Source: Saprospiraceae bacterium (lineage in GTDB: Bacteria; Bacteroidota; Bacteroidia; Chitinophagales; Saprospiraceae). Taken from it: a DNA stretch of 16,556 nt. Below the pieces are notes generated by a model. That model did not search any database. It had not been told where the DNA came from and saw nothing but the letters and a program-made list of their open reading frames with translations. The stretch lies in the NCBI GenBank assembly GCA_020630455.1, contig JAHDBK010000022.1, forward strand, positions 1-16,556, in the 5' to 3' direction. Positions 1-6,782 of this stretch are shown here, one piece after another. Positions within the stretch are counted from its first letter, which is position 1. Each line of letters opens with the position of its first letter. Position numbers and translations under genes: made by a program.

Positions 1-976
1 GAAAAGATGTTATTATTAATAGTAAAAATAATATAAAAAATAAAGAGATTTCTTTATTTCTTGCTTTAATAGTCCTATATAAGCCTATTATAAAAAACAA
101 TACAGTCAAAGTCATCGCAGGTAGTGTAGAACCATTACATTTCCTCCAAAATTCGTAAAATATATTATAAATAATACTAAAAAAATCTGCATCGAATGTG
201 TTGGGAATAAAATAGGATTTATGATAGTTTTCCAAATTTACATCCCCAATATCTTGAGATAATAATCTTAAATAATAAAATCCAAATTGGATGACTAGAG
301 GCATAAAAAGGACAATCATCAAGCCTATCTTTTCCTTGAAAAAAAGGCTTTTTTTATAAATCAACAAATAATAAATTCCCCAAATAAAAATCACAAATAC
401 AGAAGGCATAGAAAACCAAATAGCGATGCTTCCAATTATAAGTAATTTAAGAATATTGATTAGCGTAATTTCTTTTAGTTTAAATATAGAATAGAATAAA
501 ATTAAAGTAACCATCACATCTATTCCATATTGCTTACCCTCTGTGGCATATCTAATCATTAATATATTAGAAGAAAAAACCCATAAGAGCCAAATGAGAA
601 CTACTTGCTTATGTTGTTTAGAAAAAGACTCATTTTTAAATAATAAATTATATAGTTGATACAAAAAGTAAAGACTAATAAAACTACAAATCAATGGAAA
701 AAGTCGTAAAGAAAATTCATGAGTGCCTCCAACTTCTTGAAAAAATTTCAATATTGATAAAAATAAAGGAGGTGCGTATTGAGCATAAGGCAATGGACTC
801 AAAAAATCAGAATAATTGAGCTCTACAACATTTCTAAACACATTGGCTTCATCAATAAATACTGACCTATTTTGGAAATAGACTATTAAACGGATTGTTA
901 TTGTCCAAAGGAAAACAAGCAATAAAATCAATCGATAAATTAAGGAATGTTTATTAAAATCTTGAATGCGGGACAC
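1..976 (-). CDS. GT-C fold membrane glycosyltransferase (ArnT/PMT-like), C-terminus cut by window edge
   Basis: The reading frame is open for 325 codons on the minus strand and runs off position 1, so the C-terminus is missing. The protein is very hydrophobic, with a short polar N-terminus and then many TM helices. An Asp-Glu pair (residues 42-43) sits in the first extracytoplasmic loop right after TM1, followed by a YAPPLFL segment (about 68-73) and EFSLRLFPLI (about 87-96). This layout is typical of glycosyltransferase family 39 / PMT_2 proteins, which move a sugar from a polyprenyl-phosphate donor on the outer face of the inner membrane. Acceptor and donor are unknown. I chose GTG at 974-976: it lies 5 bp after the stop of the upstream HU/SPOR gene, there is no ATG nearby, and an in-frame stop lies at 992-994. 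The two genes probably share a transcript. Confidence 0.8.
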   Translation of the reverse strand, partial: MSRIQDFNKHSLIYRLILLLVFLWTITIRLIVYFQNRSVFIDEANVFRNVVELNYSDFLSPLPYAQYAPPLFLSILKFFQEVGGTHEFSLRLFPLICSFISLYFLYQLYNLLFKNESFSKQHKQVVLIWLLWVFSSNILMIRYATEGKQYGIDVMVTLILFYSIFKLKEITLINILKLLIIGSIAIWFSMPSVFVIFIWGIYYLLIYKKSLFFKEKIGLMIVLFMPLVIQFGFYYLRLLSQDIGDVNLENYHKSYFIPNTFDADFFSIIYNIFYEFWRKCNGSTLPAMTLTVLFFIIGLYRTIKARNKEISLFFILFLLLIITSF

Positions 977-981
977 TATTT

Positions 982-2082
982 TTAATTCCTTTTAAATACA
1001 GGTTGTACAGGTATTTTGTTTTTTATTTCAGTCATCATACTATCTGCTTCTTCTTGAGAATAGACTTTGACGCCTAATTGGGTAGCACCATTTCTTAGTT
1101 CTCTAGTGTAAAGCGTCCAACCTTCATCTAAAATTAGGGCAATCCACTTATCTACATTTTTTTGACTACCAAAACTGCCTATAATTACTTTTCCAAATTC
1201 ATCTTGTGAAGAATTTGTATTGACATCTGAATTAGTTTCAACACTTTTATCATTAAATGTTTCTTCTATACTATTAGAAGTATCTTCTTCATTTACAGGA
1301 GTGTTTATATCTTCTTCTAGACTGTTATTAGCATCTTCGTCAATACTTAATTCCTCAATTACATCTGTATGATGAGATTGATCAATATTCGCATTTCCTT
1401 CATTTTCTTCTATGTTTTCAGGACTTTTATTCACTTTAGCGGTATCTGATATTTTTAGAGAATCTGCATCTGCTAGTGCATTATTTCTATCTGAAAAATA
1501 AAAAAGGGAAACAACGAACAAGATTAGAACAAGAGGTGCCGCAATTTTTGCCCATTGAGGAATTGTCTTAACCGAAGAACTTGCTTTTACTATTTCCTCT
1601 TTAATCGTTTCCTTATCGGAAATGGCTTCAGAACGAGGCATTTGTCTCAGAACTGGATAGTATTTAACTTCTTGAAGTCCAAAAGAATCTAGATTATAAT
1701 TATAATTTTCAGGAATGAATTTAATTTGATTTTCATAATCTTTAAAAATTCTACCAACATTAGTAATATTAATTACCTCCTTGGATTCCAAGGCTTTTTT
1801 ACAAGAATTTACATATTCTTGAATCGCTAATTTAGCCAAAGTTAAAGACATTCCTTCTTTTGATTGAAGCACATCCAATAAAACCCCATCATCCGTTATA
1901 ATGTGTTCTTTGAATTCAATTTTTGAAGAAGGTGGAGCGATTACTCCTTGAACATAGTCAAAAGTAGCTTGTGAATGTTCTTTTACAAATGCACCAAAGT
2001 CAGGAATAATCACACAATCATTTGTATACAAAAGATTTGAGATTAATCGTTCTATGACAGTATGATTTCCTTGATCAGACAT
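982..2082 (-). CDS. CCDC81-type HU domain / SPOR domain membrane protein
   Basis: This 366-aa protein is one of the Bacteroidota proteins that join a bacterial CCDC81-like HU domain to a SPOR domain. Residues 1-145 carry the two HU-like units; the segment CVIIPDFGAFVKEH (about 23-36) and INITNVGRIF (about 105-113) are characteristic. A single TM helix lies at about 178-197. It is followed by a long acidic, Asn/Ser/Glu-rich linker (about 200-295) and a C-terminal SPOR domain (about 296-362, starting KVIIGSFGSQKNVDKW). SPOR domains bind peptidoglycan stripped of stem peptides, as found at division sites. The HU part would lie in the cytoplasm and the SPOR part in the periplasm, so a link between cell interior and septal wall is a reasonable inference. 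A glycosyltransferase gene follows 5 bp downstream. The start ATG is about 25 bp from a -7 box. Confidence 0.9.
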   Translation of the reverse strand: MSDQGNHTVIERLISNLLYTNDCVIIPDFGAFVKEHSQATFDYVQGVIAPPSSKIEFKEHIITDDGVLLDVLQSKEGMSLTLAKLAIQEYVNSCKKALESKEVINITNVGRIFKDYENQIKFIPENYNYNLDSFGLQEVKYYPVLRQMPRSEAISDKETIKEEIVKASSSVKTIPQWAKIAAPLVLILFVVSLFYFSDRNNALADADSLKISDTAKVNKSPENIEENEGNANIDQSHHTDVIEELSIDEDANNSLEEDINTPVNEEDTSNSIEETFNDKSVETNSDVNTNSSQDEFGKVIIGSFGSQKNVDKWIALILDEGWTLYTRELRNGATQLGVKVYSQEEADSMMTEIKNKIPVQPVFKRN

Positions 2083-2104
2083 TATTGTTATGTTTTACGA
2101 GTAT

Positions 2105-2112
2105 CAAAAATA
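2105..2112 (-). promoter_or_regulatory. Candidate -7 box TATTTTTG for the HU/SPOR gene
   Basis: The minus strand reads TATTTTTG, a match to the Bacteroidota consensus TAnnTTTG, 23 bp upstream of the ATG at 2082. No TTG or TTTG is present at the expected -33 position. Such boxes arise by chance in A+T-rich DNA. The same octamer lies 26 bp upstream of glpK, which adds some weight. Confidence 0.35.
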
Positions 2113-2174
2113 CGATTTTTTAACCATAAATAAAATTATAATACTATAAAATAAAGGGAATTACTTATTTTATG

Positions 2175-2182
2175 TAATTTTG
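2175..2182 (+). promoter_or_regulatory. Candidate -7 box TAATTTTG for the thioesterase gene
   Basis: TAATTTTG matches TAnnTTTG and ends 29 bp before the ATG at 2212, giving an expected leader of about 24 nt. No -33 TTTG is visible about 20 bp upstream. It is divergent from the minus-strand box at 2105-2112. Confidence 0.35.
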
Positions 2183-2211
2183 GTGTAATATTTGATAAAT
2201 CAATAATATAT

Positions 2212-2634
2212 ATGGAGCAACAGTTGAATAAGAAAGCTTCTCTTTCAAAGATAAAAGTTCGTTGGGGAGATATGGATGCCTTTAATCATGTAAACAATAC
2301 GGTTTATTTTAGGTATTTTGAAGAAGCAAGGGTTCATTTTTTTGAAGAAATTGGTCTTAAAAATTTGATTTATGATGAAAAAATAGGTCCAATATTAGCC
2401 CATACTTCTTGCCAATTTGTTCAACCTGTTAATTATCCCGATACTTTGACAATTCATACCTATTTAAAAAAATTAGGAGAAAGTAGTTTGATTAATTCTT
2501 ATCGTGTTTTTTCAGAAAAAAAAGGTATTGTTGCCAAAGGTGAAAGTGTAGTCGTTTTCTTCGATTATCATGCTCAAAAAAAAGCTCCAATCCCTCAAAT
2601 CATCAAAGAAAAATGTGAAACATATTTAAAGTGA
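2212..2634 (+). CDS. Acyl-CoA thioesterase, 4HBT hotdog family (YbgC/FadM-like)
   Basis: The 140-aa length is normal for a single hotdog-fold 4-hydroxybenzoyl-CoA thioesterase-type enzyme. Near the N-terminus VRWGDMDAFNHVNNTVYFRYFEEAR carries the family signature: the Asp of the DMDAFNHVNN motif (D22) is the expected catalytic residue and H26-V-N-N follows, leading into the long hotdog helix. The enzyme should hydrolyse acyl-CoA thioesters in the cytoplasm; which acyl chain it prefers cannot be read from sequence. There is no signal peptide. The downstream neighbour starts 68 bp later, with a heptad repeat filling part of the gap. No neighbouring gene points to a particular pathway. Confidence 0.88.
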   Translation: MEQQLNKKASLSKIKVRWGDMDAFNHVNNTVYFRYFEEARVHFFEEIGLKNLIYDEKIGPILAHTSCQFVQPVNYPDTLTIHTYLKKLGESSLINSYRVFSEKKGIVAKGESVVVFFDYHAQKKAPIPQIIKEKCETYLK

Positions 2635-2665
2635 AAAGTTATTAAATTTTAAATTATAAACCAAT

Positions 2666-2695
2666 TGATAACTGATAACTGATAACTGATAACTG
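2666..2695 (+). repeat. Tandem heptad repeat (GATAACT)x4
   Basis: Four exact copies of GATAACT occupy 2667-2694, with one flanking base on each side. The block ends 7 bp before the ATG at 2703, so it would lie within the ribosome-binding region of the thioredoxin-like gene. The reverse complement of the whole 30 bp occurs at 5302-5331, a perfect inverted pair 2.6 kb apart. Confidence 0.9.
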
Positions 2696-2702
2696 TTACA
2701 CT

Positions 2703-4121
2703 ATGAGATATACATTAAGTTTTATCATTTTCTTTTTCTTTTTAGAAATATCTAGTGCTTCTACAACTTATCTAAGTTTCAATATTGAGGAAGCCATTAA
2801 AAAAGACATTAAAATTCAAGTTCGCAAAGAGAATAGCGAAGCCTTTTTGATGTACAACATACAACTCAATGAAGAAAATCAAGTCACTTCTGCCTTTGAT
2901 TTAAAAAGCAGCCAATTTGTGAATATTACATATAATAATAAAGAGTTTATTTTATTTATCGAACCATCAGATGATTTTACAGTAAGCTTTAATGCTAATA
3001 ATTTTATCAATTCTATTGCCTTTAAAGGCAAAGGGGCAGAAAATAATATATTATTATATGAATATAAAAAATTATTACCTCAAGAAAAAACATGGGAATA
3101 TACAAATGCCCATTTAAGCACTCAAATTCCACTCTCTTTATACAAAAAAGCTGGATTTGATTCTCCTTCTACTTATTATAAAGAATTAGAAAAAAATCAT
3201 TTATCATTATTAGAAAAAGTACAAGTATTAAAAGATAATAATAATGCTCATCAATCTATTATTTCCTACATCAATAAAGATTTAGAATACAATAATGAAA
3301 CCCATAAAATTGCCTATTTAATCATCAATAAGGACAAAATGGGTCCAGGTGATTATACCCGCCTAGCAGAACATTATAAGGTGCAAAAATCAGTCAATTT
3401 TTTATCTGATGAAATCATGCACCATCCTGCTTATTTGAATTATGCCATTGCTTATGCCCATTATTTGTTCTTGCCTAATTTTGATGAAAGTAAAGCTGAT
3501 GAATTAATGTATTATAATAATATTGATAAAAATATGGGGGGACAAACTCGCTATTTTTTATTATATCAATTATTAAAACAAGTCTATTTTGAAGAAGGAA
3601 CAGCTGACCTTGCCATGAAAAAATATGCCAAATACAAAAAAGATTGTCCTTATCCTCAATATATAGAAGAATTGGATAATATCTACAAACATATATTATT
3701 AGATATTCCTGAAGTAGATGCTCCTAATTTTACTTTTTATGATGAATCTGGAAATATCAAAAGCCTAGATTCTTATAAAGGTCAAGTGGTTTATATTAGC
3801 TTTTGGGCACATTGGTGTAAACCTTGTATTAATGGCTTTAAAAAATCAGGACCACTTCGTGCTGAACTCAAAAAAATGGGTGTAGTTTTATTGAATGTCT
3901 CAATAGATGAAGACGATTATTTATGGAAAAATGCAATGGAACAACACGATATCAAAGGAATAAATGTAAGAGGAAATGACATTCCTGAACTCAAACAATT
4001 GTACCAATTGAATACCATTCCTGCCTATTTTATTATTAATAAAAATGGAAAATTTGCTTATTTATCTGATGAAGCCAATAGAGATGTCAAAGCTGAATTT
4101 CAAGATTTAATAAATGAATAG
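2703..4121 (+). CDS. Exported TlpA/ResA-like thioredoxin-domain protein
   Basis: A 472-aa protein with a signal peptide (hydrophobic core about 5-15, likely cleaved after SSA near 19) and no lipobox cysteine. Residues 20-335 form a region of unknown fold, beta-rich first and then helical, of the kind often found ahead of TlpA domains in Bacteroidota. The C-terminal domain (about 338-472) is a TlpA-like thioredoxin fold. It has ISFWAHWCKPC with the redox pair C372/C375 and the cis-proline segment TIPAYFIINKNG (P440). The protein should act in the periplasm, or attached at the outer membrane, as a thiol-disulfide reductase. Its target and electron donor are unknown; no DsbD/CcdA-type gene is in view. 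The ATG is fixed by the signal peptide. Confidence 0.88.
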   Translation: MRYTLSFIIFFFFLEISSASTTYLSFNIEEAIKKDIKIQVRKENSEAFLMYNIQLNEENQVTSAFDLKSSQFVNITYNNKEFILFIEPSDDFTVSFNANNFINSIAFKGKGAENNILLYEYKKLLPQEKTWEYTNAHLSTQIPLSLYKKAGFDSPSTYYKELEKNHLSLLEKVQVLKDNNNAHQSIISYINKDLEYNNETHKIAYLIINKDKMGPGDYTRLAEHYKVQKSVNFLSDEIMHHPAYLNYAIAYAHYLFLPNFDESKADELMYYNNIDKNMGGQTRYFLLYQLLKQVYFEEGTADLAMKKYAKYKKDCPYPQYIEELDNIYKHILLDIPEVDAPNFTFYDESGNIKSLDSYKGQVVYISFWAHWCKPCINGFKKSGPLRAELKKMGVVLLNVSIDEDDYLWKNAMEQHDIKGINVRGNDIPELKQLYQLNTIPAYFIINKNGKFAYLSDEANRDVKAEFQDLINE

Positions 4122-4122
4122 T

Positions 4123-4136
4123 TGAGTAGTGAGTAA
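4123..4136 (+). repeat. Short heptad pair (TGAGTAR)x2
   Basis: TGAGTAG and TGAGTAA lie in tandem 2 bp after the stop of the thioredoxin gene. On the minus strand the unit reads TACTCNN, the same family as the blocks at 4206-4240 and 12564-12591 but in opposite orientation to the first of these. The block is only two units long, so it could be chance. Confidence 0.45.
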
Positions 4137-4205
4137 TAAGAATTTTAGGAATTTATAAAATTTTGACTATTAATCTGATAATACTGAGCATTTTTATAAT
4201 TTTTT

Positions 4206-4240
4206 TACTCTATACTCTATACTCCGTACTAAATACTTAT
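4206..4240 (+). repeat. Tandem heptad repeat (TACTNNN)x5
   Basis: Five 7-bp units follow without gaps: TACTCTA, TACTCTA, TACTCCG, TACTAAA and TACTTAT. The block stops exactly where the candidate -7 box at 4241 begins, so it covers the -33 region of the WG-repeat gene promoter. Read in the coding direction of the downstream gene, it is the same TACTCNN family as the block upstream of the DoxX-like gene. Confidence 0.75.
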
Positions 4241-4248
4241 TATATTTG
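4241..4248 (+). promoter_or_regulatory. Candidate -7 box TATATTTG for the WG-repeat gene
   Basis: TATATTTG is an exact TAnnTTTG match 29 bp upstream of the ATG at 4278. No TTTG is present at -33; that position is occupied by the TACTNNN heptads. Confidence 0.45.
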
Positions 4249-4277
4249 TTTGGATTTTAGAGTATATAAAGTAAAAC

Positions 4278-5300
4278 ATGCAACACCCTCTATTTAAAAT
4301 AAGAGAAAACGGAAGATTTGGCTTTATCAGTCAATACGGAGATATTGTCATTGAACCTCAATACTATGAAGCTGAAGATTTTTATAATGGATTTTCTAGA
4401 ATTATAATCAATAATAAACCTACTCATTTAGATTTTTTAGGTCGTCCTCTTCTCAAAGAAGTATGCAATTATGTAGGTTATTTTGAAGAAGGTTTGTGTA
4501 AAGTTCAAAAAGTCAAAAAATGGGGTTTCATCAATGAAAGAGGCAATATGCAAATAGATGCAATTTATGATTTAGTTGATGATTTTAGCGAAGGAATTGC
4601 ACCTGTTTTGTATCAAGGAAAGTATGGATATATCAACGAAAAAGCAGAATTCATCATCGCTCCCAATTACTCCGATGCCCTCTTGTTTAAGGAAGGTCTA
4701 GCCCCTGTTACAAATGGCAATGAAAAATGGGGTTATATCGACCTAGAAGGAGATACCGTTATTCCCGCTCAATTTGAACAAGCATTTCCTTTTCAAAAAG
4801 ATGTCGCTGTCATCCTTGAAAATGAAAAATGGGGTTTACTCGATTCTAATGGAGAAGTCATTTTAAAACCTCAATTCGATTTTATAGAAGGACACTCTGA
4901 AGGTCGTTTTTATGAAGGTTTTGCGGTATTCACAACTGATGAAAAATATGGTGTAATTGATGCTTATGGAGATATTCTCTTAAAAGCCAAACTCGACTTC
5001 ATCGGCGATTTTAATGAAGGAAAAGCACTGGTTGAATACCAAGGAAAATTCGGATATATCAATAATAATGTAGAAGTGATGATACCCCCTGTGTTCGAAG
5101 ATGCAGGAACTTTTTCTAATGGATTGGCACAAGTACTAGAAGACGGTAAATGGGGTTTCATTAATGAATATAATGAAATGGTCATACCTCCTGAATTCGA
5201 TGAAGTAATGCCTTTTAAAGATGGTCTCGCTTGGGCTTCTCTTAATGGCAAATGGCTCTATATCAATACGGATGGAGAGTCGGTCTGGGAAGAGGTTTAG
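4278..5300 (+). CDS. WG-repeat protein (ten modules)
   Basis: The 340-aa protein consists almost wholly of WG/KWG repeats about 34 residues long. Cores such as GRFGFI, KKWGFI, GKYGYI, EKWGYI, EKWGLL, EKYGVI, GKFGYI, GKWGFI and GKWLYI begin near residues 12, 81, 115, 150, 184, 223, 257, 291 and 325. A degenerate module without the WG core fills residues 47-80, giving ten in all. Each core is followed by a turn (N/D-x-x-G), a VIPPxF-type strand and an F-x-E-G-x-A segment. One module has five extra residues (about 205-215). There is no signal peptide or TM segment, so it is probably cytoplasmic. WG repeats are thought to form beta-rich, possibly propeller-like or solenoid, interaction surfaces; no specific role can be given. 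Confidence 0.88.
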   Translation: MQHPLFKIRENGRFGFISQYGDIVIEPQYYEAEDFYNGFSRIIINNKPTHLDFLGRPLLKEVCNYVGYFEEGLCKVQKVKKWGFINERGNMQIDAIYDLVDDFSEGIAPVLYQGKYGYINEKAEFIIAPNYSDALLFKEGLAPVTNGNEKWGYIDLEGDTVIPAQFEQAFPFQKDVAVILENEKWGLLDSNGEVILKPQFDFIEGHSEGRFYEGFAVFTTDEKYGVIDAYGDILLKAKLDFIGDFNEGKALVEYQGKFGYINNNVEVMIPPVFEDAGTFSNGLAQVLEDGKWGFINEYNEMVIPPEFDEVMPFKDGLAWASLNGKWLYINTDGESVWEEV

Positions 5301-5301
5301 G

Positions 5302-5331
5302 CAGTTATCAGTTATCAGTTATCAGTTATCA
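5302..5331 (+). repeat. Tandem heptad repeat (AGTTATC)x4, inverted copy of 2666-2695
   Basis: Four exact AGTTATC units at 5303-5330, then a decayed AGTTAAT. The block starts 2 bp after the stop of the WG-repeat gene and is the exact reverse complement of the block at 2666-2695. A dyad with arms AATAAAGA/TCTTTATT follows at 5348-5367. Confidence 0.9.
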
Positions 5332-5347
5332 GTTAATTTATGGTTTT

Positions 5348-5367
5348 AATAAAGAGTTTTCTTTATT
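5348..5367. repeat. A+T-rich dyad AATAAAGA-N4-TCTTTATT
   Basis: Perfect 8-bp arms with a 4-bp centre, followed on the plus strand by more Ts. It could act as a weak terminator for the WG-repeat gene. A near-identical dyad occurs at 11752-11769, also right next to a heptad block. Confidence 0.45.
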
Positions 5368-5381
5368 TTTATTGAAAAAAT

Positions 5382-5882
5382 ATGGATAATCAAATTTTAG
5401 ATGATTTTAGGGAGTCTAATAGTAATGAAGAGCTTAGAAAAAAAATAATGAAATACTATCTTATTTTTTTAGGAGTATCCTTTCTAATTAGTCTTTCGAT
5501 AATACCAAATAGTTGGTTTCAAAATTATGTTAATTTTTACATCTTATCTGCTTGGATTATTTTTCAGATAATTGGATTAAGTATTATGATAACTAGTATC
5601 TTGAATAAATTTAATCCTCCTTATTCAATCATTAGGATTTGTTTTACAACTGCTATTCTATTATCAAGTATTATTGCCTTGATAATGATTATTTTTTTCA
5701 CTTCTACTTATTTATTTTCTGAAAAAAGTTTTACTGTAAATTTTCAAGGATTAATAACTCAATTTATACTATCTTTTCATATAAGTATGATGAGAATTTT
5801 TTATTTGCGAAAAAAGAGCATTATTATTCCAATTATTTTATTAATAATTTCATTCAAATTATATGATTTCTTTTTTTTATGA
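5382..5882 (+). CDS. Multi-pass membrane protein of unknown function
   Basis: I do not recognise this 166-aa protein. It has a short polar N-terminus (about 1-22) and then four or five hydrophobic helices at about 24-42, 52-72, 86-107, 124-141 and 146-163. The loops are short and the end is Phe-rich. No motif points to transport or catalysis. Its TGA stop overlaps the ATG of the next gene (ATGA, 4 bp), so the two are probably translated together. The lipoprotein downstream is the best clue that it works with an envelope partner. The pair is more A+T-rich and lower in conserved motifs than the metabolic genes nearby. Confidence 0.7.
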   Translation: MDNQILDDFRESNSNEELRKKIMKYYLIFLGVSFLISLSIIPNSWFQNYVNFYILSAWIIFQIIGLSIMITSILNKFNPPYSIIRICFTTAILLSSIIALIMIIFFTSTYLFSEKSFTVNFQGLITQFILSFHISMMRIFYLRKKSIIIPIILLIISFKLYDFFFL

Positions 5883-6775
5883 AAACACAAATTTTAAATT
5901 TAATTCCAATTTTAATATTAATACTAATCATAATCTCTTGTAATAATGAAAACAAACTTTTCAAAGACTTACTTAATGAACTTGATAAAGTAATTATTAC
6001 CCATAATTTTTCAGATAGTCGAGCTATTGAAATTACTGATAAAAATCAATTGGATTTATTTAAAGATAACATTATTCATTCTAAAAAAGAACCCATAAAA
6101 TATAGGTCTAACTATATAATTATGTTCAAAGATGATAAAAAAATTGAACACAAACTACTCATCAATAATCAATACTTCAAATTTGAAAGAAAGACCTATA
6201 AAATGAATCTTTCTATACAGGAAATTTTTCCTGTATTAGAAACATATTCATTTGATATTGATAATAAGATTGATAATACTGAAAAACAAGATTCTAGTAT
6301 TAATAATTACATGAATTTTGTAGATTCATTGGTCAATAATCAACTTACATATTATGATACAATTGAATATAATTATACAGAAAAAATTCATTATGACACA
6401 TTAAACAAGATTGAAGAATTTATCATTGACAACAAAAAGATAAAGAATTTTATTTATAAAAAGAAAGAATTTTGTGCTATTTTCGATAGCTTAGAATGTT
6501 TTGGAAATTGTAATTATCATCTTTATGAAAAAATTAACAATAATACATTTATTAAAATAGCTAAATTAGAAGGAATAGATTTTGAAATTATTAATAATCA
6601 AAAAGAAAATCCAATTATCAATGTAACAATGAAACTTGGTGGAGGAAAATATCTTATTTCTTATTATGAATATAATATTAATAAATCCTACTTTCTTTGC
6701 CAAAAAACTGAAAGTTATGATGGTTTTAAAAATGCCGAAATCCCTTATCGAGTAAGTTATTACAAATACAAATAA
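5879..6775 (+). CDS. Predicted lipoprotein of unknown function
   Basis: The 298-aa protein begins with a lipoprotein signal peptide: a hydrophobic run of Ile/Leu (about 8-19) ends in IISC, with C21 as the lipidation site, then NNEN. The rest is polar and Asn/Lys/Ile-rich. A first part (about 30-105) looks like a small alpha/beta domain (ITDKNQLDLFKDNIIHSKKEP...YIIMFKDDKKIEHKLLINNQYF). A second part from about 130 contains two close cysteines in SLECFGNCNYHLYEK (about 208-216). No family is recognised. It overlaps the upstream membrane-protein gene by 4 bp and converges on glpK, with only 7 bp between the stops. Confidence 0.75.
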   Translation: MKTQILNLIPILILILIIISCNNENKLFKDLLNELDKVIITHNFSDSRAIEITDKNQLDLFKDNIIHSKKEPIKYRSNYIIMFKDDKKIEHKLLINNQYFKFERKTYKMNLSIQEIFPVLETYSFDIDNKIDNTEKQDSSINNYMNFVDSLVNNQLTYYDTIEYNYTEKIHYDTLNKIEEFIIDNKKIKNFIYKKKEFCAIFDSLECFGNCNYHLYEKINNNTFIKIAKLEGIDFEIINNQKENPIINVTMKLGGGKYLISYYEYNINKSYFLCQKTESYDGFKNAEIPYRVSYYKYK

Positions 6776-6782
6776 ATCACCA

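Noticed and set aside
39..58. Dyad AATAAAGA-N4-TCTTTATT as a third regulatory copy
   Set aside because: It lies in the coding region of the glycosyltransferase gene, where it encodes an ordinary hydrophobic stretch; likely chance.
2666..2695. CRISPR array
   Set aside because: Units are 7 bp and directly adjacent with no spacers; no cas gene is present.
4964..5251. 95-codon open frame on the minus strand
   Set aside because: Lies wholly inside the WG-repeat gene in antisense, and its Ser/Pro-rich product is the mirror of the repeat codons.
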